NCBI GenBank assembly: GCA_000283635.1
Contig: HE613569.1
Span: forward strand, 87,501-151,500
Reading direction: 5' to 3'
DNA: 64,000 nt
Source of the DNA: Streptococcus macedonicus ACA-DC 198
GTDB taxonomy: Bacteria > Bacillota > Bacilli > Lactobacillales > Streptococcaceae
In this document: positions 37,823-45,008 of the stretch, piece after piece
Layout: every line of letters begins with the position of its first letter
Position numbering within the stretch: the first letter of the stretch is position 1
Position numbers and translations under genes: made by a program
The notes under the pieces: generated by a model
Told to the model about the DNA's origin: nothing
The model's input: the letters and a program-made list of their open reading frames with translations, nothing else
Database searches by the model: none

Positions 37823-39119
37823 ACTCAAAAAATATTACAAATGGTTATTGCTACCGCTACTAGTAATTGTCGTTGGGAGTGCTGCTTTTATTTATCATCA
37901 AACACACCAGAAAATCATTTTAAAAATCGGCATTTATGCAGGAAGTAGCTGGGATGTGCCGAATGGAAATGATTATAAAGTCATTGATACTGCGATTTCG
38001 CGCTTTGAAAAATTGCACCCAAATGTCGAGGTGGTCTATGAGAGTGGTATTTCAAAGAATGATTATTCTGATTGGTTAACAGACCAGATTGTTGCAGGAA
38101 CACAGCCAGATGTCTTTATCGTGCCAGAAGATGACTTTAACCTCTTGTCATCAACAGGTGCACTTGCTAAGTTGGATGAGCATATTAGTACGAGCTTTGA
38201 TGATTCGATATTTTATGAATCCTCTTATAAGGCAGGAAATTATAATGATACGCAGTACGCTTTGCCATTTGAAAGCAATCCAACCATGATGTGTATTAAT
38301 ATTGACCTTTTGGAAAAAGAGGGAATTTCGATTCCAGATTCTGGGTGGACTTTAGAGGACTTTTACAATATTTGCAAGCAAGTGACTAAGGATACTGACG
38401 ATGATGGGGTGATTGACCAGTATGGCTGTACAGGCTACACTTGGCAACAAGCTGTCGCTGCCTATGGTGCGAAGCTATTTAACACAACGGGAACGAAAGC
38501 TTATTTTGACAGTGATGACGTGAAAAATGCCCTTTCCTTGATTACGCAACTCAATGCCCTTAGTGGAAATTATGAGGTTACTTCACAAGACTTTGACGAA
38601 GGAAAGGTTGCTTTTTTGCCAATGACTTTGGCAGAATATCGCACTTATAAACCTTATCCTTATCATGTTGCGAAATATTCTAGATTCTCATGGTCTTGTG
38701 TGACAATGCCAGCAAGTAGTGAGGACGGCGATGCAACGCAAGTCGCAACATCGCTTTATGCCATGTCCTCAAAAAACAAACACCGTACCTTGGCGTGGGA
38801 ATTTTTACAATTACTCTGTACCGATGAGGATATTCAACAATCAGTCTTTGATTATTCGCAAGGGGCATCTGTTTTGAAAAGTGTGATGCAAAGCGACGCC
38901 ACGAAAGAAAAGCTAAAAAAAGATGGTTTTGGTTCAGATTCTTTGACGGTTTCAACATTGGATTCAATGCTTAGTCAGGGAATTACCCAGCCAACGTTTA
39001 AAACGTATAATACCGTACTGGAACAAGCAGACTATTTGATTACCAAATCCATTGCCAATAACAGTATCGAGACAGATTTGTTTACAATCCAAAAGACAAT
39101 AGAAGACAGTTTGAAATAA
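37815..39119 (+). CDS. levT: Membrane-anchored extracellular solute-binding protein (LevT-like)
   Basis: This 434-residue family 1 solute-binding protein (FEKLHPNVEVVYES, PDVFIVPEDDF, FESNPTMMCINIDLLEKEG) carries an N-terminal membrane helix (LLLPLLVIVVGSAAFIY) and no lipobox. No ABC transporter genes flank it, so a sensory role with the kinase is likely, as for LevT in S. mutans. ATG 37815 lies after GAGGAAG and overlaps levR by 8 nt. A strong terminator follows. Confidence 0.8.
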   Translation: MTKLKKYYKWLLLPLLVIVVGSAAFIYHQTHQKIILKIGIYAGSSWDVPNGNDYKVIDTAISRFEKLHPNVEVVYESGISKNDYSDWLTDQIVAGTQPDVFIVPEDDFNLLSSTGALAKLDEHISTSFDDSIFYESSYKAGNYNDTQYALPFESNPTMMCINIDLLEKEGISIPDSGWTLEDFYNICKQVTKDTDDDGVIDQYGCTGYTWQQAVAAYGAKLFNTTGTKAYFDSDDVKNALSLITQLNALSGNYEVTSQDFDEGKVAFLPMTLAEYRTYKPYPYHVAKYSRFSWSCVTMPASSEDGDATQVATSLYAMSSKNKHRTLAWEFLQLLCTDEDIQQSVFDYSQGASVLKSVMQSDATKEKLKKDGFGSDSLTVSTLDSMLSQGITQPTFKTYNTVLEQADYLITKSIANNSIETDLFTIQKTIEDSLK

Positions 39120-39127
39120 TCTTGATG

Positions 39128-39160
39128 ACATCTGGAGAGTTTGACCTCCAGATGTTTTTG
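39128..39160 (+). terminator. levT terminator
   Basis: CATCTGGAG pairs perfectly with CTCCAGATG around an 8-nt loop, then TTTTT. It separates the sensor genes from the PTS genes. Confidence 0.93.
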
Positions 39161-39173
39161 TTTGCTTTCAAAA

Positions 39174-39223
39174 TGACAATTGTCACATTCGAGGTGATAA
39201 TTGTCATCAAAAGAAAGTGACAA
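39174..39223 (+). promoter_or_regulatory. Paired palindromic operators upstream of the PTS
   Basis: TGACAATTGTCA (39174-39185) and TGATAATTGTCA (39195-39206) have centres exactly 21 bp apart, two helical turns. A third half-site TGACA lies at 39219-39223. They lie just upstream of a promoter with a poor -35, as expected for activator binding, most likely by LevR. Confidence 0.75.
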
Positions 39224-39230
39224 ACGAGAG

Positions 39231-39259
39231 TGTGAAAACGCTTAATACATTGATAGAAT
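39231..39259 (+). promoter_or_regulatory. PTS promoter with cre site
   Basis: -10 TAGAAT (39254-39259) has only TGTGAA at the -35 position (39231-39236, 17-bp spacer). TGAAAACGCTTAAT (39233-39246) resembles a cre site and overlaps the -35, predicting CcpA repression. Confidence 0.7.
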
Positions 39260-39286
39260 AATAGACAGATAAGGAGAGAAAAAACT

Positions 39287-39715
39287 ATGAAGTATTTACT
39301 ACTGGTGAGTCATGGTGGTTTTGCAGAAGGTCTCAAAACTTCTTTGGCTATGTTCGCTGAAGATAAGATGGACCAGGTCATCGCTATCGGTCTAAAAAAT
39401 GGCAAAACAGTTGATGACTTTGAAAAAGACTTCAGACAAGCTATTTCAGGTTTAACAGCTGACGATTCTGTTGTTGTTCTTGCTGATATTATTGGCGGTA
39501 GCCCTTTGACAACTGCTTGTAATATCTTGGACCAACTCGGAAAATTGGAAAATGCTGTTGTTTTAGGGGGTATGAATTTACCAATGGCAATTACCTCAGC
39601 AGTTATGAAAGATATGCTTGAGGGTGACGCTTTTGTTCAAGCTGTTTTGCCAGAAGCTCAAGTAGCTCTTCAAGAATTTAAAATCGCTTCAGATGATGAA
39701 GAAGACGACATTTAA
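39287..39715 (+). CDS. levD: PTS mannose-family EIIA
   Basis: This 142-residue EIIA(Man)-type protein receives phosphate from HPr on the His of LLVSHGGFAEGL (residue 9). It passes phosphate to EIIB for uptake and phosphorylation of fructose/mannose-type sugars. The domain contains the ADIIGGSPLTTAC loop. It is the first gene of a separate-subunit Man-family PTS, behind the paired operators. The short acidic tail DDEEDDI is typical of stand-alone LevD-like proteins. Confidence 0.88.
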   Translation: MKYLLLVSHGGFAEGLKTSLAMFAEDKMDQVIAIGLKNGKTVDDFEKDFRQAISGLTADDSVVVLADIIGGSPLTTACNILDQLGKLENAVVLGGMNLPMAITSAVMKDMLEGDAFVQAVLPEAQVALQEFKIASDDEEDDI

Positions 39716-39733
39716 TTAAAAAGGAGATTAACA

Positions 39734-40228
39734 ATGACTATATCATTTGTACGTATCGATGACCGCATGATTCACGGGCAAACTGTAACACGTTGGGCAA
39801 AAGAATACCCTTGTGACGGTTTGATTGCCGTAAACGATGCTGCTTCAAAAAACAAAGTTTTAACCCAAGCTTACAAAGGAGCTTCGGACAAAAAAACCTT
39901 TGTTTGGTCGGTAGATGCTTTTGGACAAAAATCTCAAAAAGTATTGGATTCTGATACGCGCTATTTTTTGATTACCAAGAATCCAATTGACATGAAAAAA
40001 ATTCTGGTTGACCAAGGTTTTGTTCCTAGTGATGTAAAAGAAATTATCGTTGGTCCATGTAATGACCGACCAGGTGCTGTCAAACTTGGGAATAATCAAT
40101 CTATCACCCAAGAAGAAGCAGATGCCCTTGAAGCAATTGAAAAAGCTGGATACAAAGTGAAATTCCAATTATTGCCAGATGTTTCAATCGGTTACTGGTC
40201 AGATTTCAAATCAAAATTTGGTTATTAA
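39734..40228 (+). CDS. levE: PTS mannose/fructose/sorbose-family EIIB
   Basis: This 164-residue cytoplasmic subunit takes phosphate from EIIA on the His of RIDDRMIHGQTVTRW (residue 15) and transfers it to the incoming sugar. GGAG precedes the start. It is followed by an unusual 211-nt non-coding gap before EIIC. Confidence 0.9.
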   Translation: MTISFVRIDDRMIHGQTVTRWAKEYPCDGLIAVNDAASKNKVLTQAYKGASDKKTFVWSVDAFGQKSQKVLDSDTRYFLITKNPIDMKKILVDQGFVPSDVKEIIVGPCNDRPGAVKLGNNQSITQEEADALEAIEKAGYKVKFQLLPDVSIGYWSDFKSKFGY

Positions 40229-40439
40229 TTTATTGTTACTTAGCAGCGAATAAAGTGAGTTGGCATAGTCATTTTTGATGCCAAAACTCGTTTGCGCTCT
40301 TTGTATCTTGTTAATTGAACACGAGCTGCGAGCTGTGTCAAAAAGATAGTTTCTCCTAGAGTCTAGCGACTCTTCGTCAAAACTCCTATTTTGCCTTTGC
40401 TTGCTGACGCTCTTTGTATCTTAGTGTAGGAGATGTATT
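40229..40439 (+). repeat. Repeat-rich gap between PTS EIIB and EIIC genes
   Basis: CGCTCTTTGTATCTT occurs at 40295-40309 and again at 40408-40422. Hairpins GGCAT...ATGCC (about 40262-40282) and GAGTC-tagc-GACTC (about 40358-40371) lie between. No gene is seen. It resembles a small interspersed intergenic repeat inserted in the operon. Confidence 0.6.
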
Positions 40440-41288
40440 ATGACAATTTCTTGGTTTCAAGCAGCTTTGTTAGGGTTGTTTGCATGTTTGTCTTCAATGC
40501 CAGGGCTTGGTGGTACAACCATTGGTAACTATACGCTTGGTCGTCCTCTTGTCGGTGGTCTTGTCTGTGGACTTATTCTTGGCGATGTTAAAACAGGAAT
40601 CATCTGCGGTGTTGCTATGCAGTTGGTTTACATTGCCCTTGTAACACCTGGTGGTACGGTTTCAGCCGACGTGCGTGCGGTTTCTTATATCGGTATTCCT
40701 TTGGCAATGGTAGCCATCCATTCTCAAGGTTTATCAGCTGATTCAGCTGATGCGGCTAACTTGGCTAAATCAATGGGTACGCTTGTTGGTACTGTCGGTA
40801 CGGTTCTTTTCTACGGAACAGCAACCATGAACCTTATTTGGCAACACATTGGTTGGCGTGCGATAGAAAAAGGTCAATTTAGAAAACTTTATCAAGTTGA
40901 TTGGCTCTATCCATGGGTATCACATTTTGTATTCTCATTTATCCCGACATTGGTAATGTGTAAACTTGGAGCGACTGCTGTTACAGCAATGAAAGATGCA
41001 CTTCCAATGGATGGTATTCCAATGAAAACCCTCTTTACAGTAGGGGCTTTGTTACCATGTGTCGGAATTGCCATTCTTTTGAAACAAATTGTTGAAAAAG
41101 TGACTGACTTTATTCCATTCTTTGTTGGCTTCACTTTGGCAGCTTCACTTGGTTTGAATTTGGTATCATGTGCAGTGATTTCATTAATCTTTGCCGTATT
41201 ATTCTACGAACTTGAAATGGCTAAAACTGTAAAAGCAACAGCCACAGCAGCTGATGATTTTGATGACGATGATGAGGAGGATATCTAA
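40440..41288 (+). CDS. levF: PTS mannose-family EIIC
   Basis: This 282-residue membrane subunit forms the sugar channel with EIID. It has the family start with PGLGGTTIGNYTLGRPLVGGLVCGLILGD and several further membrane segments, ending in an acidic cytoplasmic tail (DDFDDDDEEDI). GTAGGAG precedes ATG 40440. The EIID start follows immediately. Confidence 0.9.
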   Translation: MTISWFQAALLGLFACLSSMPGLGGTTIGNYTLGRPLVGGLVCGLILGDVKTGIICGVAMQLVYIALVTPGGTVSADVRAVSYIGIPLAMVAIHSQGLSADSADAANLAKSMGTLVGTVGTVLFYGTATMNLIWQHIGWRAIEKGQFRKLYQVDWLYPWVSHFVFSFIPTLVMCKLGATAVTAMKDALPMDGIPMKTLFTVGALLPCVGIAILLKQIVEKVTDFIPFFVGFTLAASLGLNLVSCAVISLIFAVLFYELEMAKTVKATATAADDFDDDDEEDI

Positions 41289-41289
41289 A

Positions 41290-42123
41290 ATGGCTCAAAA
41301 GAAATTAACAAAGAAAACCTTGATGAAATCTTTCCATCATTGGTATTATGGTAACCTTACTTGCTTCTCACAAGAGCATATGCAAACATTTGGTTATTTG
41401 ACATCAATGCTTCCAATCGTGGAAGAATTATATGATAACAAAGAAGATCAAGCACGTTCAATGCAAACTTACACAGCTTTCTTCAATACAGAACCTCAGC
41501 TTGGTTCACTCATTGTCGGAATCACAGCAGGTCTTGAAGAAGCGCGTGCTAATGGTTCTGAAGAAGTTGATGACGAAACCATTAACGGACTTCGTGCAGG
41601 GCTTATGGGACCTGTGGCTGGTATCGGTGACTCACTTGTTGTTGGAACTTTGATTCCAGTTATTTTAGGGATTGCCCTTGGTCTTTCCACTGGTGGCTCA
41701 CCAATCGGTGCTGTTTTCTACATCGTCGTTTGGAACTTGTTAGCTTATCTGGGTATGAGATTTGCCTATTTCAAAGGTTATGAACTCGGTGATAAAGCCG
41801 TTGAATTTCTAGTTGGTGCTCAAGGTCAAGCCATTCGTAAAGCCGTTTCTATCGTCGGTGGTATGGTTGTCGGTGGCGTTGCTGCCACTTGGGTATCTGT
41901 CCAAACTTCATTCCAACTTGGTAGTGCCAAAAATCCGTACTTGGTTCTTCAAGATAAATTAGACGCCGTTTATCCAGGTTTGCTAACAGCAATCTTCATC
42001 GTCTTTTGCTGGTGGTTAATGGCTAAGAAAAACATCTCACCAATTAAAGTCATGCTACTACTCGTTGTTATTGCCTTTGTTGGTGTTCTCATTGGATTCT
42101 TCGATCCAGGTTTGTCTTACTAA
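41290..42123 (+). CDS. levG: PTS mannose-family EIID
   Basis: This 277-residue second membrane subunit of the PTS has the cytoplasmic N-terminal domain typical of EIID (FHHWYYGNLTCFSQEHMQTFGYLTSMLPI, GPVAGIGDSLVVGTLIP) and C-terminal membrane segments. ATG 41290 follows GAGGAGG; the open frame before it is a shadow of EIIC. EIIC and EIID form the channel for the sugar phosphorylated by EIIB. Confidence 0.9.
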   Translation: MAQKKLTKKTLMKSFHHWYYGNLTCFSQEHMQTFGYLTSMLPIVEELYDNKEDQARSMQTYTAFFNTEPQLGSLIVGITAGLEEARANGSEEVDDETINGLRAGLMGPVAGIGDSLVVGTLIPVILGIALGLSTGGSPIGAVFYIVVWNLLAYLGMRFAYFKGYELGDKAVEFLVGAQGQAIRKAVSIVGGMVVGGVAATWVSVQTSFQLGSAKNPYLVLQDKLDAVYPGLLTAIFIVFCWWLMAKKNISPIKVMLLLVVIAFVGVLIGFFDPGLSY

Positions 42124-42150
42124 TTTATAGACTTCTAGAGGAGATATATC

Positions 42151-42435
42151 ATGACAAAATCAGAACTTATCAGAGGTTATGAAACTGAAATAGCTTATCA
42201 AAAACACATGCTTGAAAATTTAGGTCGTTGGTTAACTTTACTTCTAGCAGTAACAAGTTTAGGATTTTTACTCATTTATTTCTTTAACAAACAAATCATT
42301 TTGCTAATCCTCGGTTTTGTCTTGATGATCCTTGGAAGTTTGGGCATGATAATCTTTGGTCACGGTATCTATCATGGCAAAAAAAATCTTGCCAAAGTTA
42401 TTGACGATTTTGAAACAAAACTCCAATCATTTTAA
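42151..42435 (+). CDS. Small membrane protein downstream of the PTS (possible LevX-like)
   Basis: This 94-residue protein has two adjacent membrane helices (LTLLLAVTSLGFLLIYFF and IILLILGFVLMILGSLGMIIFG) between charged ends. It follows levG by 27 nt with its own GGAG and is probably co-transcribed. S. mutans also has a small gene after levG (levX), but I cannot confirm homology. Confidence 0.65.
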   Translation: MTKSELIRGYETEIAYQKHMLENLGRWLTLLLAVTSLGFLLIYFFNKQIILLILGFVLMILGSLGMIIFGHGIYHGKKNLAKVIDDFETKLQSF

Positions 42436-42517
42436 ATCAAAATGTGTAAACTCTTTTTAAAAACTATTCTGAAATAACAATACAAAAAATTACAATTACT
42501 TACTCAAACATTCAACA

Positions 42518-42562
42518 TAAAAAGGTTTCTAGTACATAATCTCTTTGCTAGAGACTTTTTTT
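42518..42562 (+). terminator. PTS operon terminator
   Basis: AAAAAGGTTTCTAG pairs with CTAGAGACTTTTT (one bulge) and ends in a T-run. Confidence 0.78.
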
Positions 42563-42593
42563 ATAACTCTTTTTTCTGAATTTTAAAAATATA

Positions 42594-42622
42594 TTGACAG
42601 AAAGCAAAAATAAGGGTAAACT
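42594..42622 (+). promoter_or_regulatory. Promoter of the leader peptide/ABC operon
   Basis: TTGACA (42594-42599), a 17-bp spacer and TAAACT (42617-42622). The predicted leader RNA before the ABC gene is about 400 nt long. Confidence 0.82.
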
Positions 42623-42645
42623 GTAAACAATCAAAAACAATGACG

Positions 42646-42674
42646 GTAAGCCATGTGAATGTCTCATGGTTTAC
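42646..42674 (+). other. First hairpin of the aromatic leader RNA
   Basis: GTAAGCCATG (42646-42655) pairs with CATGGTTTAC (42665-42674) with one G-U, giving a 10-bp stem just before the leader-peptide ribosome-binding site. It could be a pause hairpin that synchronises polymerase and ribosome. Confidence 0.55.
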
Positions 42675-42692
42675 AACTTAACAGGAGGAAAT

Positions 42693-42761
42693 ATGCTGAA
42701 AAAGGCGTCTGTAATGACTGAAAAACTAAATCATTACTATTACTTTAGTTTCTTTAGATAG
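42693..42761 (+). CDS. Tyr/Phe-rich leader peptide
   Basis: This 22-codon open frame starts at ATG 42693 behind a strong AGGAGG. It encodes HYYYFSFF near its end: three Tyr codons (42735-42743) and three Phe codons (42744-42755, split by one Ser), then Arg and TAG. Six aromatic codons in seven, next to a set of alternative hairpins, is the hallmark of ribosome-mediated attenuation. It is not annotated by usual gene callers. Function as a Tyr/Phe sensor is inferred. Confidence 0.8.
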   Translation: MLKKASVMTEKLNHYYYFSFFR

Positions 42762-42936
42762 ACGTTTGTAGCCAATCATGGATGCAAACGTCATACCGTT
42801 TGTATCTATGAAGCTAAAGCATTTTACTGTTGAGAAAAGCCGATTAGATACTTTGAGTTCTAATTGGCAAGTAAGATATGTTTTTACGCATGTATTGAAA
42901 ACCAGTTAGACTTTTGATCCTAGCTGGTTTTATTTA
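42761..42936 (+). promoter_or_regulatory. Attenuator: six overlapping alternative stems ending in a terminator
   Basis: Successive segments can pair as follows. 1:2 is 42761-42768 with 42785-42792 (8 bp). 2:3 is 42777-42790 with 42797-42810 (14 bp, two G-U). 3:4 is 42802-42808 with 42845-42851 (7 bp). 4:5 is 42839-42847 with 42860-42868 (9 bp). 5:6 is 42860-42867 with 42902-42909 (8 bp). 6:7 is 42898-42909 with 42920-42931 (12 bp), then ATTTATTG. Each pairing excludes the next, so the fate of segment 1 can decide whether terminator 6:7 forms. Confidence 0.65.
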
Positions 42937-42983
42937 TTGTGGCTGATGTAGAACTAAGCAGTTCTAATATTGAAAAAAGTTTT

Positions 42984-43005
42984 CCAATCTCGACATCGAG
43001 ATTGG
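42984..43005 (+). other. Hairpin before the ABC gene ribosome-binding site
   Basis: CCAATCTCG-ACAT-CGAGATTGG is a perfect 9-bp tetraloop hairpin, without a T-run, 27 nt before the ATG. It may protect the mRNA or affect translation. Confidence 0.6.
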
Positions 43006-43031
43006 GAGTAAGAAAAGCAGAGGTAAGTAGT

Positions 43032-45008
43032 ATGAAAAGAAACATGACAGCTATTATGGCTTTGATGTTAGCTGTACTCACGTTATTTGGGTGTTCATTA
43101 TCAAAAAGTACTAGCGACGATGTTGTCCATATTGGGATTCTTCAGTATGTTGAACATCAATCGCTAACAGCAGCTCGCAAGGGATTTGTGGATGAATTAA
43201 AAAAAGAAGGCTACGTTGACGGGGATAATATCGTCATTGATTATGAAAATGCACAAGGTGACCAGTCAAATTTACAAACCATTTCAACCAATTTGATTGC
43301 TAATAATGACCTTGTTTTAGGGATTGCAACACCAGCCGCACAGACATTGGCTAATCTATCAACCGATGTTCCAGTCTTGTTTACAGCAGTTACCGACCCA
43401 GTATCAGCAAAATTAGTTGATTCAATGGAGAACCCTGGGGGCATTGCAACAGGAACAAGTGACATGTCGCCTATTTCAAAACAGGTCGAATTATTGCAAA
43501 AAGTTATGCCGAATGTGAAAAAAGTTGGCATCATGTACACGACAAATGAACGTAATTCCGAAGTTCAAGTTGAAGAAGCAAAAGAAGTGTTTGCTAAGGC
43601 AGGTATCGAGGTCATTACCAAAGGTATCTCATCAACAAATGATGTTCAAGATACCGCTAAAAGCCTGATGAGCCAGACAGAAGTTTTATTTATCCCAACG
43701 GATAATATGATTGTTAGTGCTATCTCGCTCATTACACAATTATCGAAAGAAACAAAAATTCCAGTTGTCGGTGGTTCAGCAGATGTTGTGGAACAAGGTA
43801 TCCTCTTTACATACGGTGCTAATTACGAAGCCCTTGGTCGTCAAACGGCAAAATTAGCTATTCGTATCCTTGAAGGTGAAAATGTTAGTGATGTTGCTGC
43901 GGAATATCCAGAGACACTAAACGTCGTTACCAATGATGAAATGGCTGAGACTTTAGGAATTGATTTAAGTAGTATTGAGAACGACACGACAGAATCGTCT
44001 TCTGATACGACCGAAACAAGCACATCAGCAAGCTCAAGCACAACGAAAACAAGTTCATCAAGCACGTCAACACAAACGTCAGATTCATCAAGTACGAACG
44101 GTTGGCTTGATATTGTTTTGTCGGCAATTTCACAAGGTCTTTTGTGGTCAATCATGGCAATTGGTGTCTTTATTACTTTCCGTATTTTAGATATTGCTGA
44201 CCTCTCTGCCGAAGGCTCATTCCCACTCGGGGCAGCTTCAACAGCGATTATGATTGTCAATGGCATTAATCCATTAATTGCTACTATTGGTGGTTTTGTG
44301 GCAGGAATGATTGCTGGTGCGGTGTCTGGTTTCATGCACACCAAGATGAAAATTCCAGCTCTGTTAACAGGGATTATTACTCTTACGGCACTTTATTCTA
44401 TCAATCTTTTGGTGCTAGGTAGTGCTAATGTTTCGTTAGCAGGTCAAGAAACACTCGTGACCTTAATGACGTCAGCACTTAACTTGTCGAAACTATATGC
44501 TGTGATTTTGATTGGTGTTATCTCTGTCACATTAGTCATTATCTTGCTGGTGGTTCTGTTAAATACGCAAGTCGGTCTCGCGCTTCGTGCAACAGGTGAT
44601 AATATTGCTATGGGTGAAGCTAATGGTATCAAGGTTGACCGCATGAAGATTTTGGGTTACATGATTTCAAATGGTTTGATTGCCCTTGCTGGTTCACTTT
44701 TGGCGCAAAATAATGGCTACGCGGATATGAATATGGGAACAGGTACGATTGTTAATGGTTTGGCATCTATTATCCTTGCTGAAGTCATCGTGAAATACTT
44801 GCCACTTGGCAAACGTCTCTGGTCAATTGTCCTTGGTTCAATCTTATATCGTCTGGTGCTTGTTATCATTCTAGCCATGAATGTCGATGCACAAATGCTC
44901 AAATTAGCGTCAGCAATTCTGCTTGCTGTGATTCTCTATGTTCCAGAAATTCGCAACAAACTTCATATCAAACCCTCAAAAACATTAACTCCAGGAGGTG
45001 AAGATTAA
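43032..45008 (+). CDS. Fused ABC substrate-binding lipoprotein and permease (TrpX-TrpY type)
   Basis: This 658-residue protein joins two usually separate subunits. Residues 1-21 are a lipoprotein signal with lipobox LFGC. About 30-315 is an ABC_sub_bind (PF04392-type) domain (HIGILQYVEHQSL, VPVLFTAVTDPVSAKLV). About 316-356 is a Ser/Thr-rich linker. The rest is a BPD_transp_2-type permease with about eight helices (DLSAEGSFPLGAA). TrpXYZ relatives import aromatic amino acids. ATG 43032 after GCAGAGG is chosen; the longer frame lacks a signal peptide at its start. The leader peptide upstream suggests Tyr/Phe as substrate. Confidence 0.82.
   Translation: MKRNMTAIMALMLAVLTLFGCSLSKSTSDDVVHIGILQYVEHQSLTAARKGFVDELKKEGYVDGDNIVIDYENAQGDQSNLQTISTNLIANNDLVLGIATPAAQTLANLSTDVPVLFTAVTDPVSAKLVDSMENPGGIATGTSDMSPISKQVELLQKVMPNVKKVGIMYTTNERNSEVQVEEAKEVFAKAGIEVITKGISSTNDVQDTAKSLMSQTEVLFIPTDNMIVSAISLITQLSKETKIPVVGGSADVVEQGILFTYGANYEALGRQTAKLAIRILEGENVSDVAAEYPETLNVVTNDEMAETLGIDLSSIENDTTESSSDTTETSTSASSSTTKTSSSSTSTQTSDSSSTNGWLDIVLSAISQGLLWSIMAIGVFITFRILDIADLSAEGSFPLGAASTAIMIVNGINPLIATIGGFVAGMIAGAVSGFMHTKMKIPALLTGIITLTALYSINLLVLGSANVSLAGQETLVTLMTSALNLSKLYAVILIGVISVTLVIILLVVLLNTQVGLALRATGDNIAMGEANGIKVDRMKILGYMISNGLIALAGSLLAQNNGYADMNMGTGTIVNGLASIILAEVIVKYLPLGKRLWSIVLGSILYRLVLVIILAMNVDAQMLKLASAILLAVILYVPEIRNKLHIKPSKTLTPGGED

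Noticed and set aside
42629..43031. T-box riboswitch upstream of the ABC genes
   Set aside because: The conserved T-box antiterminator sequence (AGGGTGGNACCGCG) is absent; the leader instead has a translated Tyr/Phe-rich frame.
42939..43031. Upstream extension of the fused ABC protein by 31 codons
   Set aside because: It would place the lipoprotein signal internally and read through the tetraloop hairpin; ATG 43032 has GCAGAGG and starts directly with a signal peptide.
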